Positions 1 through 6,734 are shown, counted from the first letter of the stretch. The stretch: DNA of 8,792 nucleotides from Chlamydiota bacterium (GCA_021772195.1 JAJFML010000171.1:1-8792); one strand, 5' to 3'. Notes: generated by a model from the letters alone, not told the origin. Translations and numbers: made by a program.

Positions 1-688
1 TGTTGCACTTCTCCGAGCGGAAAATAGAGCTTGGTCACCCTGGATTATTGATGAGATAGAAAAGAGGTGCGATTCAAAAGTAAAAATACTCGATATAGGC
101 TGCGGCGCAGGCTTTCTCTCTAATCCTTTAGCTTCAGTTGGCCACGAGGTAACAGGCATCGACCTTTCTAAAGAGAGCCTTTTGATAGCAGAGAAGAAAG
201 ATGAGACCAAGAGCGCTCATTATCTCTATGGAGATGCACTGGATTTACCTTTTGCAGGAAAAAGTTTCGATGTTATAACGGCGATGGATATTCTTGAACA
301 TGTGGAAGATCCGGGAAAACTTGTAAAAGAGGCTGTCCGAACACTTCGCCCAGGAGGGCTCTTCTTCTTTCACACTTTTAACCGCACAATGCAAAGTTAT
401 CTCTATGTGATCAAGGCAGTACAGTGGTGTATAAAAAATTCTCCTCAAAATATACACTCTTATGAGCACTTTCTACAACCCAAAGAGCTCATTTCAATAT
501 GCGACAAAAATGGTCTAAACATCGAGATGCTTCACGGATTGGTTCCAAAAAAAGGAATTCCCCTCTTAAAAATGTTATTTACTCGGAATGTGCCCTTGGA
601 TTTTACTTTTAGGTTTTCAAAAAGTCTAAAATCTGGCTATCTTGGAGTAGCAATTAAAGGAGCAAACCATGGCTTTTGTGACTCTTAA
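1..688 (+). CDS. ubiG: UbiG-like SAM-dependent O-methyltransferase (5' end missing)
   Basis: Class I SAM methyltransferase, most like UbiG, which methylates hydroxyl groups of ubiquinone precursors. The frame is open from base 2 to the left edge, giving 228 visible residues; by comparison with E. coli UbiG (240 aa) about 35-40 N-terminal residues lie outside. Numbering from the first visible codon, the SAM-binding motif I is LDIGCGAGF (about 30-38), the acidic end of strand 2 is GIDLS (52-56), the UbiG-type MDILEHVEDP follows at 95-104, LRPGG at 115-119, and FNR at 126-128 matches the 'STLNRN' segment of UbiG. A TTG at 182 is internal, not the start. The last 20 nt overlap tpx, so the two are probably co-transcribed. 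UbiG substrates cannot be read from sequence; another quinone or small-molecule methyltransferase of the same family is possible. Confidence 0.8.
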   Translation, partial: VALLRAENRAWSPWIIDEIEKRCDSKVKILDIGCGAGFLSNPLASVGHEVTGIDLSKESLLIAEKKDETKSAHYLYGDALDLPFAGKSFDVITAMDILEHVEDPGKLVKEAVRTLRPGGLFFFHTFNRTMQSYLYVIKAVQWCIKNSPQNIHSYEHFLQPKELISICDKNGLNIEMLHGLVPKKGIPLLKMLFTRNVPLDFTFRFSKSLKSGYLGVAIKGANHGFCDS

Positions 689-1172
689 AGGAAACCCAGT
701 GCATATCTCTGGAGAACTTCCTCAAATAGGCGAAACAGCACCCGATTTTATCTTAGTAGACTCTCACCTTAAAAACCGCAGACTAAGTGATTTTTCAGGC
801 AAGAAGAAGCTTCTCTACATTGTGCCTAGCTTAGATACCGACACATGTGCACTATCCACCAAAAGATATAATGAAGAAGCTCACAAAAGTGGTGATCTAC
901 AAATTATCATTATCTCTGCAGACCTTCCCTTCGCTCAAAAACGCTTCTGTGCACATAACAGTACAAAAAATGTCACAACTCTTTCCATGATGCGCTCTCA
1001 AGATTTTGCAAAGGACTACGGAATTCTTATTGTAGATGGTCCCCTGCAAGGGATCTGTGCAAGAGCCCAACTTGTCCTTAATAAAGATAATAAAATCATA
1101 TACCGCGAGCTGGTACAAGAAATAGCTGATGAACCCGATTACGAGAGTGCATTGAAAGAACTAGTCTCTTAG
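669..1172 (+). CDS. tpx: Thiol peroxidase (Tpx, atypical 2-Cys peroxiredoxin)
   Basis: Periplasmic or cytosolic peroxiredoxin that reduces H2O2 and alkyl hydroperoxides, normally recycled by thioredoxin. The 167 residues align end to end with E. coli Tpx (168 aa). The peroxidatic Cys is C60 in SLDTDTCALST, the resolving Cys is C94 in ADLPFAQKRFC, and the conserved Arg lies in the ARAQLVLN segment (about 132); the C-terminal EPDYESALKEL also matches. A third Cys (C130) precedes that Arg and is not part of the usual mechanism. No signal peptide is visible. The start at 669 has a strong Shine-Dalgarno AAAGGAG (656-662) with 6-nt spacing, and both lie within the upstream methyltransferase gene, so translation is probably coupled. 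No terminator hairpin follows the stop. Confidence 0.95.
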   Translation: MAFVTLKGNPVHISGELPQIGETAPDFILVDSHLKNRRLSDFSGKKKLLYIVPSLDTDTCALSTKRYNEEAHKSGDLQIIIISADLPFAQKRFCAHNSTKNVTTLSMMRSQDFAKDYGILIVDGPLQGICARAQLVLNKDNKIIYRELVQEIADEPDYESALKELVS

Positions 1173-1188
1173 ACAACCTCTTTTTATA

Positions 1189-1194
1189 TATAAT
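1189..1194 (+). promoter_or_regulatory. Candidate -10 box for the RING-finger gene
   Basis: A perfect TATAAT sits in the 60-bp gap between tpx and the RING gene. The -35 region is poor: nothing close to TTGACA lies 16-18 bp upstream, where the sequence is the 3' end of tpx. Initiation about 7 nt downstream would give a leader of roughly 30 nt. The AT-rich context makes a chance match possible. Confidence 0.35.
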
Positions 1195-1232
1195 CTTTAT
1201 TTTAATTCTGCTCTTTTTTATGCTTCTTCCTC

Positions 1233-1976
1233 ATGAGCATAATTCCATTAAGTTTTTCAGGAACATTCAAGCAAGCGGTATCTTTTGAACAAATTCAAGG
1301 ATTGACTGAGAAAGAAAAGTCAGTTCGGTTCAAATATGTCAGTGATACGTGCTCGATTTGTCTATGTCATTATCTTCCAGATGATCAGTTAATTATTTTA
1401 GCTTGTATGCATGGGTTTCATAGTACCTGTTTTCAAAAGACAGTTAGGAAAGTCTGTCCTCTCGATAATCAAACCCCAGATAGAATCATTAAAATCAATC
1501 TCTTGGGCTTTCAGGTTCTATTTCCTCAGCCTGCTCAAAAAATAGCTGCTGCTTTATTTGTAAACCGCCATAAGATCTATCACTTGTTGTACTCTCACCT
1601 AGCAAATTTACCGAAAGGCATTCAACAAGTTTTTAAAGATAGGCGCATCTCTACCTTGTCTGTGTTTTTGTATGCCTTCTCCTCAACAATACAAGCTTTT
1701 CTTGATGTTTTAGACAAAGATCTAACATTTCAAGAGCTCAATAGAATATCCGATCAACAGATTGAGCTATTGATGGAGTTATTAAACTTTAAACACCTAT
1801 CTAACTCAGATCATCAAAAAGCTCTTAAGAGCGTTCATTTTCAGAGAATACAAGCTGCTTTTGGAGATTTTATAAAAGAGATTATTTCCAAAGAATCTAG
1901 GGAAAGCTCATCGAATCTATTTATGGGACTCTCCCTTTTTCTATCTAAAATCCAAAGAATAACATTTCACTCATGA
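1233..1976 (+). CDS. RING-H2 finger protein, candidate E3 ubiquitin-ligase effector
   Basis: A 247-residue protein with an N-terminal RING-H2-like zinc finger. The ligand series is C40-x2-C43-x14-C58-x1-H60-x2-H63-x2-C66-x8-C75-x2-D78. The final ligand is Asp in VCPLDNQ, as in eukaryotic RBX1/ROC1 (VCPLDNR), where that Asp binds zinc. The x8 loop between ligands 6 and 7 is two residues shorter than the usual x10 of RING-H2 fingers, and an extra Cys (C45) lies nearby. The rest (about 85-247) looks helical and has no domain I recognise and no convincing membrane segment. The first 20 residues are Ser/Thr/Ile-rich with little charge, compatible with a type III secretion signal, but that is inference. 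RING fingers recruit E2 enzymes; a bacterium has no ubiquitin system, so a host-directed role is likely. The ATG at 1233 is the only ATG in frame after the stop at 1203 that keeps the finger, yet no Shine-Dalgarno precedes it. The gene is convergent with maeA, 5 bp away. Confidence 0.75.
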   Translation: MSIIPLSFSGTFKQAVSFEQIQGLTEKEKSVRFKYVSDTCSICLCHYLPDDQLIILACMHGFHSTCFQKTVRKVCPLDNQTPDRIIKINLLGFQVLFPQPAQKIAAALFVNRHKIYHLLYSHLANLPKGIQQVFKDRRISTLSVFLYAFSSTIQAFLDVLDKDLTFQELNRISDQQIELLMELLNFKHLSNSDHQKALKSVHFQRIQAAFGDFIKEIISKESRESSSNLFMGLSLFLSKIQRITFHS

Positions 1977-1981
1977 AAGCG

Positions 1982-3622
1982 TTAATTGTCATAGGAAGGA
2001 GACCAGAAATCCTTAGCCACAGCTTTCTCTACTTCAGATGGGTCCATATCTGATACGCCATCTTTAATAGCTCTTTTTGCAACACGGATTGCTATTAATT
2101 TGCTGATATCTCTAAGTCCGTGAAGAGAGGGCAAAATAGCACCATCAGAATCTTTAAGCGAGGGAGAAAAATCCGCAAGAGCCTCTGCTGCTTCTAAAAA
2201 CATTCCATCTGTGATGTATTTTGCTCTCGATGCAATGGAAGCTAGCCCTATTGCTGGAAAGATAAATACATTATTACACTGAGAAATGAAGTAGGACTTT
2301 CCACCATACTCAACAGGTGCAAAAGGACTTCCTGTTGCGATTTGGGCTCTTCCTTTTGTCCATTTGATAAGATCATCTGGAACTGCCTCTGTTTTAGAGG
2401 TGGGGTTGGAAAGAGGTAGAATGATGGGGTATTTTGCATGTTTCAACATCTCTAGCGCGATATTCTCATCAAATGAGCCTGCATGGGTGGAGACGCCGAT
2501 GAGGATTGTCGCTTTTGCGCCTTTTACTGTGTCATAAAGGTTATATTTTAGTTCTGTTGATTTTTCCCAAATTTCAATCTCTTTTTTTGATCTTCTGTAT
2601 TGCTCTAAAGAAGCATCGTTAATCTGAGACTCAGAGTGAACTAGGCCTTTAGAGTTTAGGATATAGATCTTATCTCTTGCGTCTGTCTCAGAGAGACCAT
2701 CTTTTACCATAGCTTGCACGATGCTGTTTGCAATACCTACGCCAGCAGAGCCGGCTCCATATATAACCACTTTTTGATCTTTGAGATCGACCTTTGTCTT
2801 CTTAACAGCAGCTAAGATAGCGCTAAGAGTGACAGCTGCCGTTCCTTGGATATCATCATTGAAGGAGAGAATCTCTTTTTGATAGCGCTCAAGTAGAGGT
2901 CTAGCATTTGATTTACCAAAATCTTCCCATTGCAGTAAAACGTTTGGAAAGCGCTTTTTAAGGGCTTTTACAAAGCTATCTATAAAATCATCATATTCTT
3001 TACCGCGAATACGCTCGTGTTGATAGCCAAGGTAGAGCTCGCTATTTAGAAGCTCTTGGTTATTGGTGCCCACGTCGAGAGTGATAGGAAGTGTTCTAGA
3101 AGGATGAATACCGCCAAAGAGGGTATAGAGAGCGAGTTTTCCCACAGGGATCGCCATACCACCGATTCCTTGATCTCCAAGGCCCAAAATTCTCTCACCA
3201 TCGGTTACAACAACAACATCAAGTTCTTGATTAGGAATATTAGCGATCATCTCTTCCATCTTGTCTTTGAGGGGGTAAGAAAGGTAGAGACCGCGTCTTT
3301 GTTGGTAGATCATACTATATTGAAGTGCCGCTTCCCCTACTGTGGGTGTATAGATGTATTGCATCACTTCTGTAACATGCAGATCAGCTAATTGATAAAA
3401 AAGAAGCTCATTTCTATTGAGGAGAGAAATGAGGCACTCATATCTAGCAAGTGGGGTCTCTTTTTTGCGGAAATTACGGTAATTGCGGTCGATTTGGTTT
3501 TTGACACTTGAAACTTTATAAGGAAGCAATCCATTGAGGTCAAGCTGGTCCCTTTCATCTTGGGTAAATCCAGTTCCTTTGTTCTTTAACGGCGTTCTCA
3601 GTATCTGTTCTTGATGCTCCAT
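1982..3622 (-). CDS. maeA: NAD-dependent malic enzyme
   Basis: Oxidative decarboxylation of L-malate to pyruvate and CO2 with reduction of NAD(P)+, in the cytoplasm; it links C4 acids to pyruvate. The 546 residues are full length for the MaeA/SfcA class (E. coli 565). Key positions: YTPTVGEA with Tyr91; the malic enzyme signature GLGDQGIGGMAIPVGK (147-162) ending in catalytic Lys162; LDVGTNN (182-188); metal ligands Glu233-Asp234 in QWEDF and Asp257 in FNDDIQGTAAV; Rossmann loop GAGSAG (289-294); LSNPTSKTEA (404-413); Asn451 in CNNVFIFP. All expected catalytic residues are present. NAD versus NADP preference is not settled by inspection. The ATG at 3622 has AGGG four to five nt upstream. It stands alone on the minus strand, divergent from a small orphan gene and convergent with the RING gene. 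Confidence 0.96.
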   Translation of the reverse strand: MEHQEQILRTPLKNKGTGFTQDERDQLDLNGLLPYKVSSVKNQIDRNYRNFRKKETPLARYECLISLLNRNELLFYQLADLHVTEVMQYIYTPTVGEAALQYSMIYQQRRGLYLSYPLKDKMEEMIANIPNQELDVVVVTDGERILGLGDQGIGGMAIPVGKLALYTLFGGIHPSRTLPITLDVGTNNQELLNSELYLGYQHERIRGKEYDDFIDSFVKALKKRFPNVLLQWEDFGKSNARPLLERYQKEILSFNDDIQGTAAVTLSAILAAVKKTKVDLKDQKVVIYGAGSAGVGIANSIVQAMVKDGLSETDARDKIYILNSKGLVHSESQINDASLEQYRRSKKEIEIWEKSTELKYNLYDTVKGAKATILIGVSTHAGSFDENIALEMLKHAKYPIILPLSNPTSKTEAVPDDLIKWTKGRAQIATGSPFAPVEYGGKSYFISQCNNVFIFPAIGLASIASRAKYITDGMFLEAAEALADFSPSLKDSDGAILPSLHGLRDISKLIAIRVAKRAIKDGVSDMDPSEVEKAVAKDFWSPSYDN

Positions 3623-3682
3623 ATTACCCTACTTAATTTTTTGAATCTCTGGATTGTAGCACATAGACAGGGCTAGGGTCAA

Positions 3683-3696
3683 TTATCTATAGATAA
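3683..3696. repeat. 14-bp perfect palindrome TTATCTATAGATAA
   Basis: A perfect inverted repeat without spacer, in the 197-bp gap between divergent maeA and the 73-residue orphan gene. It overlaps a possible minus-strand -10 (GATAAT, rc of 3682-3687) for maeA and lies about 40 bp upstream of the -35 of the plus-strand promoter. The position suits a dimeric regulator's operator. In AT-rich DNA it could be chance. Confidence 0.4.
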
Positions 3697-3734
3697 GAAC
3701 TGTAAGTTGTTTAAATTAAATCACCTATTAAATG

Positions 3735-3763
3735 TTGTTTGATGACACCTATGTTTGTATAAT
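3735..3763 (+). promoter_or_regulatory. Sigma-70-type promoter for the 73-residue orphan gene
   Basis: TTGTTT (3735-3740) and a perfect TATAAT (3758-3763) are separated by 17 bp. Initiation near 3770 would give a leader of about 50 nt before the ATG at 3820. The remaining spacer toward the gene is very AT-rich. Confidence 0.5.
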
Positions 3764-3800
3764 TAATTTGAATTAAAATTAAAATTATAGTAAAATTAAA
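3761..3800. repeat. Cluster of AATTAAA heptamers
   Basis: AATTAAA occurs at 3771-3777, 3777-3783 and 3794-3800, with degenerate copies at 3761-3767 (AATTAAT) and 3783-3789 (AATTATA); another exact copy is at 3714-3720. Starts are 10, 6, 6 and 11 bp apart. The cluster fills the -10/leader zone of the orphan gene. It may be only AT-rich leader sequence. Confidence 0.35.
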
Positions 3801-3819
3801 CAGGTAAAAGGGTGTTAAA

Positions 3820-4041
3820 ATGATAATTTCTGAAAACTTAAGAATTACTGGCGTATTTGAAAAGAACTGTGATAATCCAGATAAGCTGTTAACGGCTGTA
3901 TTTTTTGAGCTTGCCATGCCCATAATCGATGCTGTTACTCCGCAAATTCTAGCGAAAGTTCATTCAATGGGCGAAAGAGTTATCGAATCAGTCAAAGAGA
4001 GCTCAGAATATTTTATGAGCTTCCTTTCTAAAATAAAGTAA
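3820..4041 (+). CDS. Small orphan protein, 73 aa
   Basis: I do not recognise this protein. It has 73 residues, a short central nonpolar stretch (LLTAVFFELAMPIIDAV, about 23-39) and an amphipathic, charged C-terminal half with SVKESSEYF. No signal peptide, zinc motif or DNA-binding motif is evident. Support that it is a gene: AAAAGGG (3806-3812) lies 7 nt before the ATG, a -35/-10 pair with 17-bp spacing precedes it, and its stop ends 1 bp before the stop of the converging transporter gene, as in the other convergent pairs here. A 70-residue frame on the opposite strand (3711-3923) covers its promoter and lacks comparable start signals. It could be a small secreted or regulatory protein, but nothing in the sequence decides this. 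Confidence 0.55.
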   Translation: MIISENLRITGVFEKNCDNPDKLLTAVFFELAMPIIDAVTPQILAKVHSMGERVIESVKESSEYFMSFLSKIK

Positions 4042-4042
4042 A

Positions 4043-5314
4043 TTAGCTCACCTGAAGAGTAAGATTCTCTTTTTCTCGAAATAATCCCGTAATGATAAGG
4101 GTCCAAATCCCAAAAATGATAAATGATAGGACGCTTACAATTAGCACGGGCTCCACAAACGTTACATATTGAAAAAACAGTAGAAATGCTGACGCAATTG
4201 CTTTTGCCGTTCGGTAGGCAAAAACGTCGATGATCGCTTTTACACGAAATTTTTCTTCCTTCCCTACTGGGATGTAGAGCATCTCCCTAATAATTCCAAA
4301 GAAAGAATGGTCCATTGATTTAATGAATATAAAGCTAAATGTGATCATGCCAAAAGTAGGTAGGAAGAGAAAGACGAGCGCATTGGAGCAAAGTAGAAGA
4401 GGGACAAGACGGTGAGATTTCTTGAGTCCCATAAAGTGAATGAGTAAAAAGCCGCCTAGAAATTGGAAAGAGGTTGTGAGCATATTAATGATGCTTATGA
4501 CACGTCCACAAAATTGGGTCTTGAGGTCGAGATCGAGGATGTTTTTTTCCAAATAGGTATTGAACTGATAATCGGTAAAAGCAACTGACATCTGCATGAA
4601 GACAACAAGAAGAAGAATATAGGTTAGATAGCGTTTTTGAAAAATCCGTTTAAAGGGTGATTCAGTGCTTTTTATTTTTTGGAACTGATCTGAGAAGCCT
4701 TTTTTTAGTTTGCTCTGTTTAAGTGCGATTGAATAGAAGAAAAAGAGAACGATGTAGAGCGGGATTGTGAAGAGAAAGAGGCGCTCTGAGCCAACATGAA
4801 CAGCTAAAAACCCGGGTATTAAACTACCTATGATGGAGCCAAATCCCCCAATTCCAAAAAGAATTCCATAGAGATATTTTGCTTTTGAGGTATCAATTGT
4901 ACTGTGAATGAGCGACCAGAGCTGCTTGAACATGAGCAGGATGTAGAGATCTTTCCAAATATAATGAAAAAATGATAGCTCAGGGATAGATTTCACAAAA
5001 AATGAGGTGAGAGTATTGATCGTAAGAACAGCTATAATGATGCTGAGAAGGGTTTTGAGGCATCCCAAGATTGGCAGCATGCGATTATAGAGGTAGACGA
5101 GAAGAAAATTGAGTGGAACTGTTGCGAGCCAAGCATAAGGAAAGGCTTTTGTTGAAAAATTGGAGATGAAAATCGCGTTACTAGCAGGCCTAGTAATTCC
5201 ATACTCGGAAGAGATGCAAAATGCGCATACCATGGCAGCCAATATAAAAAGGCGCATCGACGGATCGTAAGTAAGAGCCTCCTCTTTTAGCTTGAGGAGT
5301 TTTTGTTTGATCAT
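4043..5314 (-). CDS. NTT/TLC-like 12-TM transporter, substrate unknown
   Basis: A 423-residue polytopic inner-membrane protein with about twelve hydrophobic segments (approximately 22-40, 60-78, 84-108, 118-139, 148-172, 178-198, 229-250, 268-295, 302-320, 322-334, 366-386, 388-410) and a charged central loop at 199-228, the usual 6+6 layout. Segment 343-374, including REMLYIPVGKEEK and KAIIDVFAYRTAK, matches in arrangement the KEMAYIPLD...KGKAAIDVV...GK region of bacterial and plastid ATP/ADP translocases (TLC, Pfam PF03219). It is about 80 residues shorter than classic nucleotide translocases and diverges elsewhere, so I assign the superfamily, not ATP/ADP exchange. Its ATG overlaps the TGA of the upstream HD phosphohydrolase gene (ATGA), so the two are translationally coupled. 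AGG lies about 6 nt before the start. A generic MFS carrier is the alternative. Confidence 0.8.
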   Translation of the reverse strand: MIKQKLLKLKEEALTYDPSMRLFILAAMVCAFCISSEYGITRPASNAIFISNFSTKAFPYAWLATVPLNFLLVYLYNRMLPILGCLKTLLSIIIAVLTINTLTSFFVKSIPELSFFHYIWKDLYILLMFKQLWSLIHSTIDTSKAKYLYGILFGIGGFGSIIGSLIPGFLAVHVGSERLFLFTIPLYIVLFFFYSIALKQSKLKKGFSDQFQKIKSTESPFKRIFQKRYLTYILLLVVFMQMSVAFTDYQFNTYLEKNILDLDLKTQFCGRVISIINMLTTSFQFLGGFLLIHFMGLKKSHRLVPLLLCSNALVFLFLPTFGMITFSFIFIKSMDHSFFGIIREMLYIPVGKEEKFRVKAIIDVFAYRTAKAIASAFLLFFQYVTFVEPVLIVSVLSFIIFGIWTLIITGLFREKENLTLQVS

Positions 5315-6621
5315 TCTTGCCTACGATATTGTTCAAGTGCAGTCGTAAGAGCGATCTCGTAGTCGGGTGAGACATAGATCCAGCTACTCTTTTTTGAAAG
5401 AGCGGATGTTAAGAGATCGGAGATGTCTCCTGCAGATTCTATCAAGAGATGCTGTCTTGATACGGGAAAAGAGAGAGCTACCTTTTTTGTGACAGGATAA
5501 ATCTCCCAACACATCGCATGTTCAGGAATGGCATAGTCTAATCGGATTTTCTCAAGCTCTTTTTCTGGAATCTCAAAATTAAGGGCAAGTGCTCTAAAAC
5601 GTTTTTTTCTGGTAATAATGCGTGCTGCATCTTCATGAGCAGGATGTGAGGGGGTTCTTGCAGCTGCATGGAGAGCTTGGATCACCTCGGCATCAGTATG
5701 TCTTAAAAAGGATTCCACATCTTTAAAATCGTGCGGACTAAAGAAGATTTTCATAAATCGTCTAAGGTGAAAATTGTAGGCTTTCACAGTAGAGTATTGA
5801 TAAACTCTTCGGTGCATAAAGTGTCTCGCTAAGAGAAGCGCCTCACAAGACTCGATGCCATTTTCATTAATGCCAAGAGAAAGGGTCTCACTGTTCTGTT
5901 CACTTGGTAAAATGCGGATCATTTCAATAAGCTGGTGGTAGTCAAAAAGGCCGTAGGCAACGCCGGTGCTCTTAGAGTCACGGATAAGATAGTCAATACG
6001 GTCTGCTCCAAAAAAGTCACCCGTTACAATTTCTGAAATGACCTTTTCCCAAGGTGTCATCTCCCCTGAACGAAGAGTCTTCCACCTTTTCTCACCAATG
6101 GCAACTTTAGCAATATCCTGAACAAAATTCCGATCGTCACAGAGATCATGAATCCCCGCTTCCTGAATTACACGATCCCAAAAAGGTTTTAGTTCTTTAG
6201 ACTCGATGATCTTAAGCGTCCACTCTTCGTGTCCACCATCCTTTAAGATGACATTTTCAGCCACATGAGAAAAGGGAAGATGACCCAAATCGTGAGACAG
6301 AGCTGCAAAACGAAGAACGCGTCTCCAATAGTGGTAATCAACAGAGCCTTTCCTAGGAACATGGTGAAAGATATCGGGTCTTACTGACTTCGAAATATTG
6401 TGATAGATGCGGGTAGCCAGCTCCATCACACCCAGTGAGTGCTCAAAACGAGTATGGGTAGATCCTGGATAGACGAGAAAGGAAATTCCTAATTGATGGA
6501 TATAATGCAGACGCTGAAATGGAGCAGAATCAATAAATTCCTTTTCAAATTCATCTAGACGGATAAATCCATGAACCGAATCATAAATCTTTTTTTCATC
6601 TGAAAAAAAATCTTTAACCAA
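5311..6621 (-). CDS. HD-superfamily phosphohydrolase (SAMHD1-like, COG1078 type)
   Basis: Metal-dependent phosphohydrolase of the group that includes SAMHD1 and bacterial dNTP triphosphohydrolases; probably cleaves (d)NTPs or related phosphoesters in the cytoplasm. Of 436 residues, the N-terminal half carries the core: KIYDSVHGFI (11-20), FQRLHYIHQLG (35-45), TRFEHSLG with His61, the HD pair His110-Asp111 in SHDLGHLPFSH with His114 and His119, His131 in GGHEEW, and ADRIDYLIRDS with Asp207 and Tyr211. These correspond to SAMHD1 H167, H206-D207, H210, H215, H233, D311 and Y315, so the active site looks intact. No SAM domain is present; the C-terminal part (about 290-436) is unassigned. The start is taken as TTG at 6621, since no ATG lies in frame back to the stop at 6640-6642 and GGGG (6627-6630) stands 5 nt away. 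First gene of a unit with the downstream transporter. Confidence 0.88.
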   Translation of the reverse strand: MVKDFFSDEKKIYDSVHGFIRLDEFEKEFIDSAPFQRLHYIHQLGISFLVYPGSTHTRFEHSLGVMELATRIYHNISKSVRPDIFHHVPRKGSVDYHYWRRVLRFAALSHDLGHLPFSHVAENVILKDGGHEEWTLKIIESKELKPFWDRVIQEAGIHDLCDDRNFVQDIAKVAIGEKRWKTLRSGEMTPWEKVISEIVTGDFFGADRIDYLIRDSKSTGVAYGLFDYHQLIEMIRILPSEQNSETLSLGINENGIESCEALLLARHFMHRRVYQYSTVKAYNFHLRRFMKIFFSPHDFKDVESFLRHTDAEVIQALHAAARTPSHPAHEDAARIITRKKRFRALALNFEIPEKELEKIRLDYAIPEHAMCWEIYPVTKKVALSFPVSRQHLLIESAGDISDLLTSALSKKSSWIYVSPDYEIALTTALEQYRRQE

Positions 6622-6626
6622 GATAA

Positions 6627-6638
6627 CCCCTTTTTTTT
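6627..6638 (-). promoter_or_regulatory. Shine-Dalgarno deciding the TTG start of the HD gene
   Basis: On the minus strand A8 followed by GGGG ends 5 nt before the TTG at 6621. No ATG or GTG start is available between the upstream in-frame stop and this TTG. Confidence 0.6.
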
Positions 6639-6641
6639 GCT

Positions 6642-6670
6642 ATTATGGACGAAACCAAAATATTTATAAA
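6642..6670 (-). promoter_or_regulatory. Candidate promoter of the HD-transporter unit
   Basis: On the minus strand TTTATA (6670-6665) and CATAAT (6647-6642) are spaced 17 bp. Initiation near 6635 would leave a leader of about 14 nt holding only the Shine-Dalgarno. Both boxes are imperfect. Confidence 0.35.
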
Positions 6671-6690
6671 GGATTTGCGGGGGTCTTTCA

Positions 6691-6720
6691 TTGATAAAAA
6701 TTGGGATTTTTCCCTAAAAT
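6691..6720 (+). promoter_or_regulatory. Promoter of the 103-residue orphan gene, with inverted repeat in the spacer
   Basis: TTGATA (6691-6696) and TAAAAT (6715-6720) each differ from consensus by one base and are 18 bp apart. The spacer contains GGGA-n4-TCCC (6703-6714), an inverted repeat placed where a repressor could block polymerase. Initiation near 6727 gives a leader of about 20 nt containing AAGGAG. Confidence 0.55.
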
Positions 6721-6734
6721 CTCATGCTATTTAT

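Noticed and set aside
1028..1055. TCCC/GGGA mini-hairpin in tpx
   Set aside because: Only 4 bp of stem, inside a coding region and without a T-run, so not a terminator.
3056..3391. 111-codon plus-strand frame
   Set aside because: Antisense to the core of malic enzyme, including the signature region; no start signals.
3623..3819. Search for a tRNA or structured RNA in the longest intergenic spacer
   Set aside because: No cloverleaf, riboswitch core or terminator hairpin could be found; only promoter elements, a palindrome and AT-rich repeats.
3711..3923. 70-codon minus-strand frame with a hydrophobic C-terminal half
   Set aside because: Overlaps the promoter and first half of the 73-residue gene; no ribosome site, and the hydrophobic run comes from AT-rich noncoding DNA.
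6703..6714. GGGATTTTTCCC resembles a eukaryotic NF-kappaB site
   Set aside because: Short, in a bacterial promoter spacer; a chance likeness. Kept only as a possible bacterial operator.
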